Positions 45,046 to 55,111 are shown, counted from the stretch's first letter. The stretch: DNA of 64,000 bases from Pseudomonas sp. Bout1 (GCF_034314165.1 NZ_JAVIWK010000001.1:2123001-2187000); one strand, 5' to 3'. Numbers and translations: made by a program. Notes: generated by a model not told the origin, from the sequence alone.

Positions 45046-46254
45046 ATGGAAAATTTGCAAAGCGCGGTGGACACCCTCGTCCACAGCTCCAACACGTTGT
45101 TTATTCTGATTGGTGCGGTCATGGTCCTGGCCATGCACGCCGGCTTTGCGTTCCTGGAAGTTGGCACCGTGCGTCAGAAGAACCAGGTCAATGCCCTGTC
45201 GAAAATCCTCAGCGACTTTGCCATCTCCACACTGGCCTATTTCTTTATAGGCTATTGGATCTCCTACGGCGTGACCTTCATGCAGCCGGCGGCGGTGATC
45301 AGCGCCGACCACGGTTATGGGCTGGTCAAGTTCTTCTTCCTGCTGACCTTTGCGGCGGCGATCCCGGCGATCATTTCCGGGGGGATTGCCGAGCGTGCAC
45401 GTTTTGCTCCGCAACTGTGCGCCACCGCGTTGATCGTGGCGTTTATCTACCCGTTTTTCGAAGGCATGGTGTGGAACGGCAACTACGGCCTGCAAGCCTG
45501 GTTGCTGGCCACCTTCGGCGCCAGCTTCCATGACTTTGCCGGCAGCGTCGTGGTGCACGCCATGGGCGGCTGGCTGGCGCTGGCGGCGGTGCTGTTGCTG
45601 GGGCCGCGCCAGGGGCGTTATCGGGAAGGGCGCCTGGTGGCGTTCGCGCCGTCGAGCATTCCATTCCTGGCGTTGGGGTCGTGGATTTTGATCGTGGGCT
45701 GGTTTGGCTTCAACGTCATGAGCGCGCAAACCCTGTCCGGGGTCAGCGGGCTGGTGGCGGTCAATTCGCTGATGGCGATGGTCGGCGGCACGGTGGCGGC
45801 ACTGGTGATCGGGCGTAACGACCCAGGCTTCTTGCACAACGGTCCGTTGGCCGGGCTGGTGGCGATCTGTGCCGGTTCCGACCTGATGCATCCGGTGGGC
45901 GCGCTGGTGACTGGCGTAGTGGCAGGTGGCCTGTTCGTCTGGTGCTTCATCGCGGCCCAGGACCGCTGGAAGATCGATGATGTGCTGGGTGTGTGGCCGC
46001 TGCACGGGCTGTGTGGCGTATGGGGCGGGATTGCCTGCGGGATCTTCGGCCAGACTGCCTTGGGCGGCTTGGGCGGCGTGAGTTTGATCAGCCAGTTGAT
46101 CGGCACCGCGTTGGGCGTGGTGGTGGCGCTGGCCGGCGGCTTCCTCGTATACGGCGTGATCAAGCGCGTGTATGGCCTGCGCTTGAGTCAGGAAGAAGAG
46201 TATTACGGCGCCGATTTGTCGATTCACAAGATTGGCGCCGTCAGCCAGGATTGA
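45046..46254 (+). CDS. Ammonium channel/transporter of the Amt family
   Basis: A 402-residue Amt/MEP/Rh channel with about 11 transmembrane helices. Family residues: GFAFLEVGTVRQKNQVN at the end of helix 1-2, HDFAGSVVVHAMGGWLAL with the conserved Asp and His, and the second His in GVWPLHGLCGVWGG, forming the twin-His pore. No glnK gene adjoins it. ATG at 45046 starts MENLQSAV. Its 3' end overlaps the convergent antiporter gene by 14 bases. Confidence 0.93.
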   Translation: MENLQSAVDTLVHSSNTLFILIGAVMVLAMHAGFAFLEVGTVRQKNQVNALSKILSDFAISTLAYFFIGYWISYGVTFMQPAAVISADHGYGLVKFFFLLTFAAAIPAIISGGIAERARFAPQLCATALIVAFIYPFFEGMVWNGNYGLQAWLLATFGASFHDFAGSVVVHAMGGWLALAAVLLLGPRQGRYREGRLVAFAPSSIPFLALGSWILIVGWFGFNVMSAQTLSGVSGLVAVNSLMAMVGGTVAALVIGRNDPGFLHNGPLAGLVAICAGSDLMHPVGALVTGVVAGGLFVWCFIAAQDRWKIDDVLGVWPLHGLCGVWGGIACGIFGQTALGGLGGVSLISQLIGTALGVVVALAGGFLVYGVIKRVYGLRLSQEEEYYGADLSIHKIGAVSQD

Positions 46255-47974
46255 GGGGCGAGTCACCCGGGTCCTGGTTGCAGCCATGTAGCAACTGGTA
46301 CCGGCCCTGGCGCACTTCATCCACACGCGCCTTCACCTGCTGGTGCGACAAACCCAGCAGGATCAGCGCGTGGGAGGCGAGCATCAGGCTCGACTCCAGC
46401 AACTCGGGCACCACTTCAGTGGCGCCGGCGGCTTTCAGCTCGGCCAACTGACTGTCGTCACGGGTACGCACCAGGATCGGCACGTGAGGGTTGACCCGCC
46501 GCGCTTCCTTGAGCACGGTCAGGGCGACGTCGCTGTTGTCCACCGCGATCACCACCAGGCGCGCACGTTCCAGGCCGACGGCGCTGAGAAGGGCGCCACG
46601 GCGGCAGTCGCCGTAATGCACCGCGCTGTCTGCGGTGGCCGCTTCCTGGACTCGCTCCGGGTCGTCATCCAGGGCAATGAACGGCTGCTGCTCTCGTTGC
46701 AGGAATCGCCCGATGGACTGGCCAACCCGGCCATAACCGCAAATCACCGCATGGCCGCGCAGCTCGGCGTTGAGGGCGGTTATCTCTTCAAGCTGCACTT
46801 GCTGGTTGGGCTTGCGATGCAGGCGCAGGGCGATGACGGGGGCGGCCCTGAGCAATAGCGGGGTCAGTAGCATCGAGCAGAAGGTGGCCGCGAGCAGCAA
46901 CCCGCTGATTTCGGCGGGCATCAGGTGGCTTTGCTGCATTTGCGCCATCAAGGCAAAACAGAATTCACCGCCCTGGGCCAATGCCAGGCCACTGCGCCAG
47001 GCGGTTTCACCGTCGCTGCCGCGTAGCTGCACGAGTAGCGCCACGACACAGCCTTTGATCACCATCAGGGTGAGGGTGAGGCCAAGGATCAACAGGCTAT
47101 GGCTGATGAACAGTTGCAGGTCGATCAGCATGCCGATGCTGACAAAAAACAGCCCCAGCAGGATGTCGCGAAACGGTCGGATATCGGCTTCGATCTGATG
47201 GCGGTAATGGCTTTCGCCCAGCAGCATGCCGGCGAGAAACGCGCCGAGGGCCGGGGACAAACCCAGCAAATGCGTCAGCCAGGCGGTGAGCAGCACAATC
47301 ACCAGTGCCAGCAGCACGAACAACTCGGCCGAGTGGGACGCCGCCACCTCGCGGAACAATCGCGGCAGCAACCAGCGGCTCGCCAGCAGCAGGCCGAGGA
47401 ATAGCACCACGGTCTTGCCCAGGGTTTGTGGCAATGCCCAATACCAGGCTTGCTCGCTGTTGCCGGCGAACACCGGCACCAGGGTCAGCAGCAATACCGC
47501 CACCACATCCTGAAACAGCAATACCCCGATCGCATTCTGGCCATGGCTGCTGAAGATTTCCCCGAGGCTGGTCAACTCCTTGCTGACGATCGCAGTGGAC
47601 GACAACGCCAGGCCGGCGCCGAGCAGCAGCGCGGTAGTCGGCGACAGGCTGCACAGCGCCAGCAGGCCGCCCAGCAGCAACCCGCAACACAGCACTTGCA
47701 GGCTGCCCAGGCCAAACACCACCCGGCGCAGGCTGAACATTTTGCTCAGGGAAAACTCCAGGCCCAGGGAAAATAGCAGGAACACCACGCCCAACTCGGC
47801 GAGGTCTGGCAGCTCTTCGCTGTCATTCACCCAGTCGAGGGCGGTTGGGCCTACCGCCAGGCCAACACACAGATAGCCCAGCACCGGTGGCAGTTGCAGG
47901 CGGCGAAACAGTGCAATCACCACTAGGGAGGAGGCCAGGATAATCAGCAGGTTGGCAAACACGCGCAGCTCCAT
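46241..47974 (-). CDS. Kef-type monovalent cation:proton antiporter (CPA2) with TrkA-N domain
   Basis: A 577-residue membrane protein of the CPA2 family: about 12 hydrophobic helices (about 1-375), with the ion-site Asp region in LFQDVVAVLLLTLVP and GLALSSTAIVSKEL, followed by a RCK/TrkA-N domain (about 405-520; VICGYGRVGQSIGRFL and VVIAVDNSDVAL). It is similar to KefB/KefC and YbaL potassium efflux systems, which protect against electrophiles in some cases. No KefF/KefG-type partner gene adjoins it. Confidence 0.92.
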   Translation of the reverse strand: MELRVFANLLIILASSLVVIALFRRLQLPPVLGYLCVGLAVGPTALDWVNDSEELPDLAELGVVFLLFSLGLEFSLSKMFSLRRVVFGLGSLQVLCCGLLLGGLLALCSLSPTTALLLGAGLALSSTAIVSKELTSLGEIFSSHGQNAIGVLLFQDVVAVLLLTLVPVFAGNSEQAWYWALPQTLGKTVVLFLGLLLASRWLLPRLFREVAASHSAELFVLLALVIVLLTAWLTHLLGLSPALGAFLAGMLLGESHYRHQIEADIRPFRDILLGLFFVSIGMLIDLQLFISHSLLILGLTLTLMVIKGCVVALLVQLRGSDGETAWRSGLALAQGGEFCFALMAQMQQSHLMPAEISGLLLAATFCSMLLTPLLLRAAPVIALRLHRKPNQQVQLEEITALNAELRGHAVICGYGRVGQSIGRFLQREQQPFIALDDDPERVQEAATADSAVHYGDCRRGALLSAVGLERARLVVIAVDNSDVALTVLKEARRVNPHVPILVRTRDDSQLAELKAAGATEVVPELLESSLMLASHALILLGLSHQQVKARVDEVRQGRYQLLHGCNQDPGDSPLNPG

Positions 47975-48103
47975 TGCAGGTATTACGGGAAAAAAGTCGC
48001 GAGAATCGCTGAATCAGTTATAGGCCATGGTGACCTGGGTCAGGCTTTTGCAGTGCCCCGACGCTGTTAGAATAGGCACCTGATTCTTCCTGGACCCTTT
48101 GCC

Positions 48104-48340
48104 ATGCTTCCTGAATGTCAGTTGTTCGGCACCCTGGGCTGCCATCTGTGTGAATTTGCCGAAGCCGAAATAATGCCGTTGGTCGAACACGGCCTGTTGG
48201 TGGAGTTGGTGGATATCGCCGATTCCGAAGCCCTGTTCGAAGCCTACGGCCTGCGGATTCCGGTGCTGCGCCGGGTGGACACGGGCGCCGAGCTGGAGTG
48301 GCCGTTCGATGAAGCGCAGGTGGTGAGCTTTCTGCTCTAG
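48104..48340 (+). CDS. Small glutaredoxin-like protein
   Basis: A 78-residue glutaredoxin fold of the DUF836 group: strand MLPECQLFGTLG, redox motif CHLC (residues 13-16), and cis-Pro segment GLRIPVLRRVD. Small Grx-like proteins of this type reduce mixed disulfides or act in thiol transfer; function is inferred from fold. It is divergent from the antiporter gene and is followed by the LexA-boxed hypothetical gene. Confidence 0.85.
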   Translation: MLPECQLFGTLGCHLCEFAEAEIMPLVEHGLLVELVDIADSEALFEAYGLRIPVLRRVDTGAELEWPFDEAQVVSFLL

Positions 48341-48375
48341 CACTCGGCGATGGCGGCTTCCCGATTATTCGGTTA

Positions 48376-48391
48376 CTGTATGTTTGTACAG
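48376..48391 (+). promoter_or_regulatory. LexA (SOS) box
   Basis: CTGTATGTTTGTACAG matches the gammaproteobacterial LexA consensus CTGT-N8-ACAG with both half-sites and the central TA steps. It ends 24 bases before the start codon at 48415, where repressor would block transcription. Confidence 0.7.
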
Positions 48392-48414
48392 CGATTGAAT
48401 GAGAGGGAACGCCC

Positions 48415-48750
48415 GTGGTGAATGTTGAACAACTGAAAAGCAGCGTCAATCGCATGTCCGCCGACGTCGTGCGCGATGCGGTGAACGAGCTGCGCCTCGA
48501 TGGCCTGGTCACGGAAGGCAAGACGCCGTTTAACAAAGTGCATTTCAATACCTGCTTTGCCGAGATCGAAGCGCTGTTCCAGCGTGCCGGTTATCACAAG
48601 CAACTGGACGTAGTGGGTTATCAGGGCTTGTTGTATGCGCTTTACGACCCAGGCCGCTGGGAAGCGGTGGACGTGCTGCGCTGGCTCAAGGAGTTCACCG
48701 AGGCGGCCAGTGTGTCACCGGTGCTGCGCGCGGAATTGGCCAAGGCTTGA
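48415..48750 (+). CDS. Uncharacterised protein behind a LexA box, putative SOS gene
   Basis: A 111-residue soluble protein with a helical N terminus (LKSSVNRMSADVVRDAVNELRLDGLVTEGKTP) resembling a small winged-helix or ribbon segment and a Trp/Tyr-rich C-terminal half (GYQGLLYALYDPGRWEAVDVLRWLKEF). GAGGG precedes the GTG start by 7 bases; a second GTG follows immediately. It is probably induced by DNA damage because of the LexA box at 48376-48391. I do not recognise the family. A non-coding 72 bp separates it from the pseudouridine synthase gene. Confidence 0.75.
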   Translation: MVNVEQLKSSVNRMSADVVRDAVNELRLDGLVTEGKTPFNKVHFNTCFAEIEALFQRAGYHKQLDVVGYQGLLYALYDPGRWEAVDVLRWLKEFTEAASVSPVLRAELAKA

Positions 48751-48821
48751 ATCTGTGCTGGGCCTGATCCGGCCGCATGCGGGATAATGCGCGTCTGTAT
48801 TGCCACGTTTTGAGCCTGCCC

Positions 48822-49706
48822 ATGTCCGTTTTTTCCGCTGCCCAGCATCAAGCCAGCACCTTGTACCTGCCGCCGGGCGCCTGGGCCACCGTGCTGGATT
48901 GCCTGTGCGAGCATTTCCAGGCCATCAGCCGTGAGCAATGGCTGGACCGCATCGCCCGGGGCCGGGTGCTGGACATCAACGGCGCACCGATCAATCAAGG
49001 CCTGGCCTACCGCGAAGGCCTGTGTATCTACTACTTTCGCGAAGTGCCCAACGAAAAAGTGATCCCGGTGCAGGAGACGATCCTGTACGCCGATGAGCAC
49101 TTGGTGGTGGCCGACAAGCCGCATTTCCTGCCGGTAACGCCCGCCGGTGAGTACGTCGAGCAAACGCTGTTGCGCCGCTTGATTCGTCGCCTGGACAATC
49201 CGGCCCTGGTGCCGCTGCATCGCATCGACCGGCACACGGCGGGGCTGGTGCTGTTTTCGGCAAATCCGCAGACGCGTTCGGCGTATCAACAGCTGTTTCC
49301 CACGCGCAAGATCGACAAGTTCTACGAAGCTATCGCCCCGGCGTTGCCCGGGCTGACTTTCCCGTTGGTGCATAAAAGCCGGCTGGTAGATGGCGAGCCG
49401 TTCTTTCGCATGCAGGAAGGCGAGGGTGCGAGTAACACCGAGACGGCGGTGGAGGTACGGGAAAAGAACGGCGACTTGTGGCGCTACGGCCTGTTTCCGG
49501 TCACCGGCAAGAAGCACCAGTTGCGGGTGCACATGACGGCGTTGGGCGCGAGTATCTGCAACGACCCGTTCTACCCCGATGTCATCAAGGATGCCGAGGA
49601 CGACTACGCCAACCCGCTCAAGCTGCTGGCCCAGGGCGTGCGGTTTATCGACCCAGTCACCGGCCTTGCGCGCAGCTTTCGCAGCCAGATCAGTTTGCAC
49701 TGGTAA
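48822..49706 (+). CDS. RluA-family pseudouridine synthase
   Basis: A 294-residue pseudouridine synthase. The catalytic motif is HRIDRHTAGLV (Asp at about residue 131) and the second motif is KKHQLRVHM. An N-terminal segment (residues 1-75) includes a LDINGAPINQ S4-like region. The specific RNA target is not determined. ATG at 48822 was chosen because the frame's earlier starts lack a clear ribosome site. Confidence 0.87.
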   Translation: MSVFSAAQHQASTLYLPPGAWATVLDCLCEHFQAISREQWLDRIARGRVLDINGAPINQGLAYREGLCIYYFREVPNEKVIPVQETILYADEHLVVADKPHFLPVTPAGEYVEQTLLRRLIRRLDNPALVPLHRIDRHTAGLVLFSANPQTRSAYQQLFPTRKIDKFYEAIAPALPGLTFPLVHKSRLVDGEPFFRMQEGEGASNTETAVEVREKNGDLWRYGLFPVTGKKHQLRVHMTALGASICNDPFYPDVIKDAEDDYANPLKLLAQGVRFIDPVTGLARSFRSQISLHW

Positions 49707-49718
49707 ACCCCAGGAACG

Positions 49719-49745
49719 AGAAAGCCCGCATCAAGCGGGCTTTGT
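49719..49745. terminator. Terminator-like hairpin
   Basis: Stem AAAGCCCGC / GCGGGCTTT with a short loop and only a short T-run. It separates the pseudouridine synthase gene from the convergent lipoprotein gene. Confidence 0.7.
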
Positions 49746-49763
49746 CGTATCTGGCGTTAAGAC

Positions 49764-49985
49764 TTACAGGTCTTTAACGGTGCGAACCTGATCCTTGTTG
49801 ATCTGGGTGCGCTTGCCATCCAGCTGTTCAAATTCGTAGAAGCCGGTGGACTTGTCGAATTTAGGAGTGTCGACGGCCTGGATTTCGCGACCGTCATTCA
49901 GGGTGATCACTGTAGGCGAGGCGCAACCGGCAAGGGTAGCGAGGCCCAGTGCAAGCATGAGAGCGGCGATGGTCCGTTGAGTCAT
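49764..49985 (-). CDS. YgdI/YgdR-type small lipoprotein (DUF903)
   Basis: A 73-residue lipoprotein: signal peptide with lipobox LAGCAS (Cys21) followed by the DUF903 beta domain VITLNDGREIQAVDTPKFDKSTGFYEFEQLDGKRTQI. YgdI/YgdR-type lipoproteins are common in proteobacterial envelopes; function unknown. GGAGACAAACTC precedes the ATG, with the GGAG about 8 bases upstream. Confidence 0.9.
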   Translation of the reverse strand: MTQRTIAALMLALGLATLAGCASPTVITLNDGREIQAVDTPKFDKSTGFYEFEQLDGKRTQINKDQVRTVKDL

Positions 49986-50065
49986 GAGTTTGTCTCCGAG
50001 AGAATGCTTTTTTAATTACTGACCTTGTGACGTGTGCAACGTCGGCAAAGTTCCTTGTTCGACGT

Positions 50066-50668
50066 TCATTCTGACACGCTGGGCGGGCGGTGCAACAACT
50101 GCGGTGTATTGAAGTTGGCCAGGCGCGGATCGTCGGCGGGGCAATCCACGGCCTTGGCACCCAGCGCCTGCATGATCTGGCGCGGGCTGCGCTCGCCGGC
50201 CTCCCAGGCTTGTTCGAAGGGCTCACGCAGCAGCGTCGGTATGACGCAGAGCAGTGGTTCCCAAAAATTGCCGTGGCGCACCATCACGGGCAGCAATGGG
50301 TTCTGCTGCGCCGTATTGCGCAGGTCGGCGAGCAATCGCTCATCGATTTGCGGCACATCGCACGGCAATACCAGCAGATGCCCATGCCGCGCCACCGCCA
50401 GTCCTGCGCGGATGCCCGCCAGGGGGCCGGGGAAATCCGGGCTGTCATCGCCGACCAATTGATCGGCGTAGGCCGCGTACTGCACCTGGTTGCGGTTGCA
50501 GGAGATGATCAAGTCATCGGTCAAAGGCCGCACCAGGCGATGCAGATGTGCGATCAGCGGCTGCCCGTGCCAGTCGAGCAGGCCCTTGTCGAGGCCGCCC
50601 ATGCGCTGGCCACGGCCGCCGGCCAGCAACAGCACGGAGCAGGGCAGTGAGGAAGAATGGCGTGGCAT
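50066..50668 (-). CDS. mobA: Molybdenum cofactor guanylyltransferase MobA
   Basis: A 200-residue nucleotidyltransferase that attaches GMP to molybdopterin to make bis-MGD. Signature [17 protein letters not shown] (about residues 13-29), LPCDVPQID with the metal-binding Asp, and [21 protein letters not shown] lies before the ATG at 50668. It is divergent from moaB-moeA, with 75 bp between the starts, so the molybdenum cofactor genes are clustered. Confidence 0.94.
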   Translation of the reverse strand: MPRHSSSLPCSVLLLAGGRGQRMGGLDKGLLDWHGQPLIAHLHRLVRPLTDDLIISCNRNQVQYAAYADQLVGDDSPDFPGPLAGIRAGLAVARHGHLLVLPCDVPQIDERLLADLRNTAQQNPLLPVMVRHGNFWEPLLCVIPTLLREPFEQAWEAGERSPRQIMQALGAKAVDCPADDPRLANFNTPQLLHRPPSVSE

Positions 50669-50743
50669 GACGGCTCCTGCGGGCAGTGAAATAGGGGGCT
50701 GTGATATAACATCGGGCTGTTCCTTCGACAACCGGACCGAGCC

Positions 50744-51283
50744 ATGAAAGCCAAGGCTGATGCGCCCTTTGTACCCCTGAATATCGCTGTATTGACGGTC
50801 AGTGACACCCGTACCCTGGAAACCGACACCTCGGGCCAGGTCTTCGTCGACCGGCTGACCGCCGCCGGCCATCTGTTGGCCGAGCGCGTGCTGCTTAAAG
50901 ATGACCTGTACAAAATCCGTGCGCAAGTGGCGCACTGGATCGCCGAAGACGTGGTGCAAGTGGTGTTGATCACCGGCGGCACCGGCTTCACCGGCCGCGA
51001 CAGCACCCCGGAGGCCGTGAGCTGCCTGCTGGACAAGCAGGTGGACGGTTTCGGCGAGCTGTTCCGGCAAATCTCCGTGGCCGATATCGGCACCTCCACC
51101 GTTCAGTCCCGTGCCCTGGCCGGCCTGGCCAACGGCACACTGGTGTGCTGCCTGCCGGGCTCCACCAACGCGGTGCGCACCGGTTGGGACGGGATTCTCG
51201 CCGAGCAACTGGATAACCGTCACCGCCCGTGCAACTTCGTTCCGCATCTGAAGCAGGCCGAACCCTGTGAATCCCGTGGATAA
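50744..51283 (+). CDS. moaB: Molybdopterin adenylyltransferase-like MoaB
   Basis: A 179-residue MogA/MoaB-fold protein. The signature [16 protein letters not shown] (about 75-90) and [21 protein letters not shown] are typical; [16 protein letters not shown] follows. It adenylylates molybdopterin or acts in a parallel pathway. It overlaps moeA by 17 bases. Confidence 0.93.
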   Translation: MKAKADAPFVPLNIAVLTVSDTRTLETDTSGQVFVDRLTAAGHLLAERVLLKDDLYKIRAQVAHWIAEDVVQVVLITGGTGFTGRDSTPEAVSCLLDKQVDGFGELFRQISVADIGTSTVQSRALAGLANGTLVCCLPGSTNAVRTGWDGILAEQLDNRHRPCNFVPHLKQAEPCESRG

Positions 51284-52493
51284 GCCGGGCAAGAACGGCG
51301 CGTTGATGCCGGTGGAAGACGCCCTCGAACACCTGCTGGCGATGGCCGAGGCAGCCCCCATTCGCGAGCAGGAAACCTTGCCGCTGGCTGAGTGTGATGG
51401 CCGGGTGTTGGCGCAGGCGTTGGTGTCGACCCTGGACTTGCCGCCCTGGCCCAACAGCGCCATGGACGGCTACGCCTTGCGTCTGGCGGACTGGACCGGC
51501 GAGCCACTGGTGGTCAGCCAGCGCATTTTTGCCGGCACGGCGCCGCAGCCTTTGGCCGCTGGCACCTGTGCACGCATCTTCACCGGTGCCCCGGTACCGC
51601 GAGGCGCGGACTGCGTGGAGATGCAAGAAAACGCTGTGGTCCATGCCGATCAGCGCGTGAGCTTTACAGAGGCGTTGCAGGCGGACCAGAACATCCGCCC
51701 CCAAGGCCAGGAAACCACCGTCGGCGAGCTGGTGTTGCCCGCAGGTACACGCCTGGGCCCGATTGAGCTGGGCTTGGCGGCTTCACTGGGTCGTGATCGC
51801 CTGGAGGTGGTGCGGCGCGCCCGCGTGGCCGTGTTGTCCACTGGCGACGAGTTGATCGAGCCGGGCCTGCCGCTGGGCCCAGGGCAGATCTACAACAGTA
51901 ATCGCCGGGTGCTGTGCAGTTGGCTGGAGCGCCTGGGCTGCGAAGTGGTGGACGCCGGGATCCTGCCGGATGACCTGGAGCAAACCCGCGAGCGCCTGGG
52001 CGCATTGGGTTCAGTTGACCTGATTCTGTCCACTGGTGGTGTGTCGGTGGGTGAGGCGGACTTCCTCGGGATTGCCCTGCGCGAAGAAGGTGAGCTGGCG
52101 CTGTGGAAGCTGGCAATCAAGCCGGGCAAGCCGCTGACATTCGGGCATTTCCGTGGCGTACCGGTGATCGGTTTGCCGGGTAACCCCGCGTCGACGCTGG
52201 TGACTTTTGCGTTGCTGGCGCGGCCTTACCTGTTGCGCCGCCAGGGCGTGCAGGACGTGGCGCCGTTGCGCATTGAAGTGCCGGTGGGGTTTGTGTGGGC
52301 CAAGCCGGGCAATCGCCGCGAGTACCTGCGCGGTCGGTTGGAGCAGGGCAAGGCGATCATTTACCGCAACCAGAGCTCGGGTGTGCTGCGCAGTGCGGCG
52401 TGGGCCGAGGGCTTGGTGGAAGTGCTGGAAGGGACCACGCTGGAAATCGGTGACCGGGTCAACTTCATTCCGCTGAGCGAAGTGTTGAACTGA
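51267..52493 (+). CDS. moeA: Molybdopterin molybdenumtransferase MoeA
   Basis: A 408-residue MoeA that inserts molybdate into adenylylated molybdopterin. Family motifs: [13 protein letters not shown] (about 59-71), [35 protein letters not shown] and GLPGNPAS. Starts with GTG at 51267 within moaB. Its operon partner moaB and the divergent mobA make up one cofactor locus. Confidence 0.94.
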   Translation: MNPVDKPGKNGALMPVEDALEHLLAMAEAAPIREQETLPLAECDGRVLAQALVSTLDLPPWPNSAMDGYALRLADWTGEPLVVSQRIFAGTAPQPLAAGTCARIFTGAPVPRGADCVEMQENAVVHADQRVSFTEALQADQNIRPQGQETTVGELVLPAGTRLGPIELGLAASLGRDRLEVVRRARVAVLSTGDELIEPGLPLGPGQIYNSNRRVLCSWLERLGCEVVDAGILPDDLEQTRERLGALGSVDLILSTGGVSVGEADFLGIALREEGELALWKLAIKPGKPLTFGHFRGVPVIGLPGNPASTLVTFALLARPYLLRRQGVQDVAPLRIEVPVGFVWAKPGNRREYLRGRLEQGKAIIYRNQSSGVLRSAAWAEGLVEVLEGTTLEIGDRVNFIPLSEVLN

Positions 52494-52521
52494 GCCCGAT
52501 CTATCAAACAATGACGATCAA

Positions 52522-52616
52522 CTGTGGGAGCTGGCTTGCCTGCGATAGCGGCGGGCCAGCCAACATACCTGTTGACTGTGCCGACGCAATCGCGGGCAAG
52601 CCCGGCTCCTACAGTT
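52522..52616. repeat. REP doublet, GGAGCTGGCTTGCC class
   Basis: TGTGGGAGCTGGCTTGCCTGCGATAG mirrored by GCAATCGCGGGCAAGCCCGGCTCCTACA, the right copy diverged. It lies between moeA and the convergent aminopeptidase gene. Confidence 0.88.
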
Positions 52617-52636
52617 GATGGGTGTCAGCCTGCCGG

Positions 52637-53926
52637 TTACGGTAAATCACGACTCGCGTAAAACGCACTCAACACCTTCACCAGGTGCGCCAGGTCGTGG
52701 CTGCCGCACAGCTCGCGAATCGAGTGCATGGCAAATGTCGGCAAGCCGATATCCACCGTACGCACGCCCAGGTGGCTGGCGGTGATCGGGCCGATGGTCG
52801 AGCCGCAACCCATGTCGCTGCGTACCACAAAGCTCTGCACCGGTACTTCTTCGGCCATGCACAGGTGGCGGAAGAACCCGGCGGTTTCGCTGTTGGTGGC
52901 GTAGCGCTGGTTGCTGTTGACCTTGATCACCGGGCCCGCATTGAGTTTCGGGCCGTGGTTGGCGTCGTGCTTTTCCGCATAGTTGGGATGCACGCCGTGG
53001 GCGTTGTCGGCAGACACCAGCAATGACTTCTGGATGGTGCGTACGAATTCATCGCCTTCAGGCAGCAGGCGGCGCAGGGTCTGCTCCAGCATCGGGCCGT
53101 CGGCACCGCAGGCGGAGCACGAGCCGACTTCTTCGTGGTCGTTGCACACCAGTACGCAGGTTTCGTCGGTTTCGGCGGTGAGCAAGGCTTGCAGGCCGGC
53201 GTAGCACGACAGCAGGTTGTCCAGGCGGGCGCCGGCGATAAAGTCGCCATTGAGGCCGATCACTGCGGCGCTCTGGGTGTCGTAGAAGCTCAACTCATAG
53301 TCGAGCACCACGTCGGCGTTCAAACCGTGTTCACGGGCCAACTGCTCGGTGAGTACCGCGCGAAAGTCCACACGTTCGTCACCGGCAAACTGCGCGAGGA
53401 TCGGCGGCAGTTCGGTCTGGGCATTGATCGCCCAGCCCTGGTTGGCTTCACGGTTCAGGTGAATGGCCAGGTTGGGGATGATCGCGATGGGCAGCTTGAA
53501 GTCGATCAGTTGGCTTTCGACCTTGCCGTCGCGGCGGAAGGTAACGCGGCCGGCCAAGGACAGGTCGCGGTCGAACCACGGTGCCAGCAGCGCGCCGCCG
53601 TACACTTCCACACCCAGTTGCCAGAAACCCTGGCGTTGCAGCTCCGGCTGTGGCTTGACCCGCAGGCACGGGCTGTCGGTGTGGGCGCCGACCAAGCGAA
53701 TACCGCCTTGCAGCGGCGAGTGGCGGCCGAGCTTGAAGGCGATGATCGAGGAGTCGTTGCGGGTCACGTAATAGCGCCCGTTGGCCTCGGTGGTCCAGGT
53801 CTCGCGCTCGTCAAGACGCTGGAAACCGGCCGCTTCCAGGCGCTGCGCCAGGGCGGCGGTAGCATGAAACGGGGTAGGGGAGGCCTTGAGGAAGTCGATC
53901 AGGCCTTGGTTCAACTCTTCGCGCAT
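52637..53926 (-). CDS. apeB: M18-family aminopeptidase (aspartyl aminopeptidase type)
   Basis: A 429-residue dinuclear-zinc aminopeptidase of family M18. Metal-ligand and catalytic residues are in [10 protein letters not shown] (His82, Asp84), GARLDNLLS (Asp about 235), [10 protein letters not shown] (Glu pair), [12 protein letters not shown] (Asp about 307) and [11 protein letters not shown] (His about 401). The family removes N-terminal acidic or other residues from peptides. Full length. The ATG at 53926 follows MREELNQ. Confidence 0.94.
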   Translation of the reverse strand: MREELNQGLIDFLKASPTPFHATAALAQRLEAAGFQRLDERETWTTEANGRYYVTRNDSSIIAFKLGRHSPLQGGIRLVGAHTDSPCLRVKPQPELQRQGFWQLGVEVYGGALLAPWFDRDLSLAGRVTFRRDGKVESQLIDFKLPIAIIPNLAIHLNREANQGWAINAQTELPPILAQFAGDERVDFRAVLTEQLAREHGLNADVVLDYELSFYDTQSAAVIGLNGDFIAGARLDNLLSCYAGLQALLTAETDETCVLVCNDHEEVGSCSACGADGPMLEQTLRRLLPEGDEFVRTIQKSLLVSADNAHGVHPNYAEKHDANHGPKLNAGPVIKVNSNQRYATNSETAGFFRHLCMAEEVPVQSFVVRSDMGCGSTIGPITASHLGVRTVDIGLPTFAMHSIRELCGSHDLAHLVKVLSAFYASRDLP

Positions 53927-54013
53927 AAGTAGCTCCAGACAGCAATGGCGCGAGTTTACCGTATTGGCTCAGAATTTGGAGCGAAGCTGCTTTCTTGAGA
54001 CGGGCACAAAACC

Positions 54014-54107
54014 CATGTGGGAGCTGGCTTGCCTGCGATAGCGGTCTGCCAGTAACCAATAGGGGGCTAACACACCGTTATCGCAGGCAAGCCAGCTCCC
54101 ACATTTG
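54014..54107. repeat. REP doublet, GGAGCTGGCTTGCC class
   Basis: TGTGGGAGCTGGCTTGCCTGCGATAGCGG mirrored by CCGTTATCGCAGGCAAGCCAGCTCCCACA. It occupies most of the gap between the M18 aminopeptidase and the rluA-type gene. Confidence 0.93.
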
Positions 54108-54121
54108 ATCGGTTTTGCAGC

Positions 54122-54757
54122 TTAAAACGGCGCGGGGCACTCGAAGCGCAAACGCTCGCCGCTCTGGGGATGGGTGAAGCTCAACATGCTGGCGTGCAGG
54201 CACAGGCGTGGCCAGGCTGCCAGTGCCTGTTGATGGGCGTACAAGCCATCGCCCAGCAACGGGTGACCAATGGACAGCATGTGCACACGCAGTTGATGCG
54301 AGCGGCCGGTAATCGGCGTCAACTCAACCCGGCACCACTCCCCGCAACGCTCCAAGACTTTCCAGAAGGTCAACGCGTTCTTGCCGAACTCATGGTCCAC
54401 CACGTGCCGTGGCTTGGTGGGCGGGTCGTAGCGCAGTGGCAAGTCGATGCTGCCGCTGTCCAGTTCCGGTTGGCCCCAGCACAGCGCGGTGTAGGCCTTT
54501 TCGGTTTCCCGGTCGTGGAACTGACGAGACAGTTCACGGTGGCTATCGGCGTCACGGGCCAGCAGGATGATGCCGGACGTTTCCCAGTCCAGCCGGTGGA
54601 CGATGCGGGCTTCGGGGTAGCCGTTTTCCTGCAGGCGGGTGATCAGGCAGTCCTTGTTGTCGTCGGCGCGACCGGGCACCGACAGCAGCAGGGTAGGCTT
54701 GTTCACCACCAGGACAGCAGCGTCCTGATGAAGGATATGGACATTGGACAACGGCAT
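54122..54757 (-). CDS. rluA: Pseudouridine synthase RluA type
   Basis: A 211-residue pseudouridine synthase without an S4 domain, as in RluA, which modifies 23S rRNA position 746 and tRNA position 32 in E. coli. Catalytic motif VHRLDWETSGIILLA (Asp about 55) and GRSHQLRVHMLSIGHP. Start ATG at 54757 (MPLSNVHIL). It lies downstream of minE, 96 bp away in the same direction, as in P. aeruginosa as I recall it. Confidence 0.92.
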   Translation of the reverse strand: MPLSNVHILHQDAAVLVVNKPTLLLSVPGRADDNKDCLITRLQENGYPEARIVHRLDWETSGIILLARDADSHRELSRQFHDRETEKAYTALCWGQPELDSGSIDLPLRYDPPTKPRHVVDHEFGKNALTFWKVLERCGEWCRVELTPITGRSHQLRVHMLSIGHPLLGDGLYAHQQALAAWPRLCLHASMLSFTHPQSGERLRFECPAPF

Positions 54758-54853
54758 TAAAACAGCCTCGTAACAAACGCCAACGGCGGCTCGCTTACCC
54801 GGCCCCATGAGGGGTGCCAGATAACCGAGCCGCCGTGGCGACCGCCTGTTCGA

Positions 54854-55108
54854 TCAACGATCAGGCAGGGTGATATTGAGTTCCAGAATCGAGCAGCTGC
54901 CGTCATTTTCCAGGGCGACATGCACGTCATCGTTGCCGATATTGACGTACTTGCGGATCACCTCAACCAGTTCTTTCTGCAAGGCTGGCAGGTAATCCGG
55001 GGTGCTGCGTTGGCCGCGTTCGTGCGCCACGATGATCTGTAGACGCTCTTTCGCTACCGACGCGGTACTTGGCTTTTTGTTGGCGCGAAAGAAGTCGAGA
55101 AATTTCAT
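54854..55108 (-). CDS. minE: Cell division topological specificity factor MinE
   Basis: An 84-residue MinE. N-terminal membrane-targeting and MinD-binding region ([31 protein letters not shown]) followed by the topological domain ([18 protein letters not shown]). It drives pole-to-pole oscillation of MinD. Separated from minD by only 3 bp. Confidence 0.98.
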   Translation of the reverse strand: MKFLDFFRANKKPSTASVAKERLQIIVAHERGQRSTPDYLPALQKELVEVIRKYVNIGNDDVHVALENDGSCSILELNITLPDR

Positions 55109-55111
55109 TGT

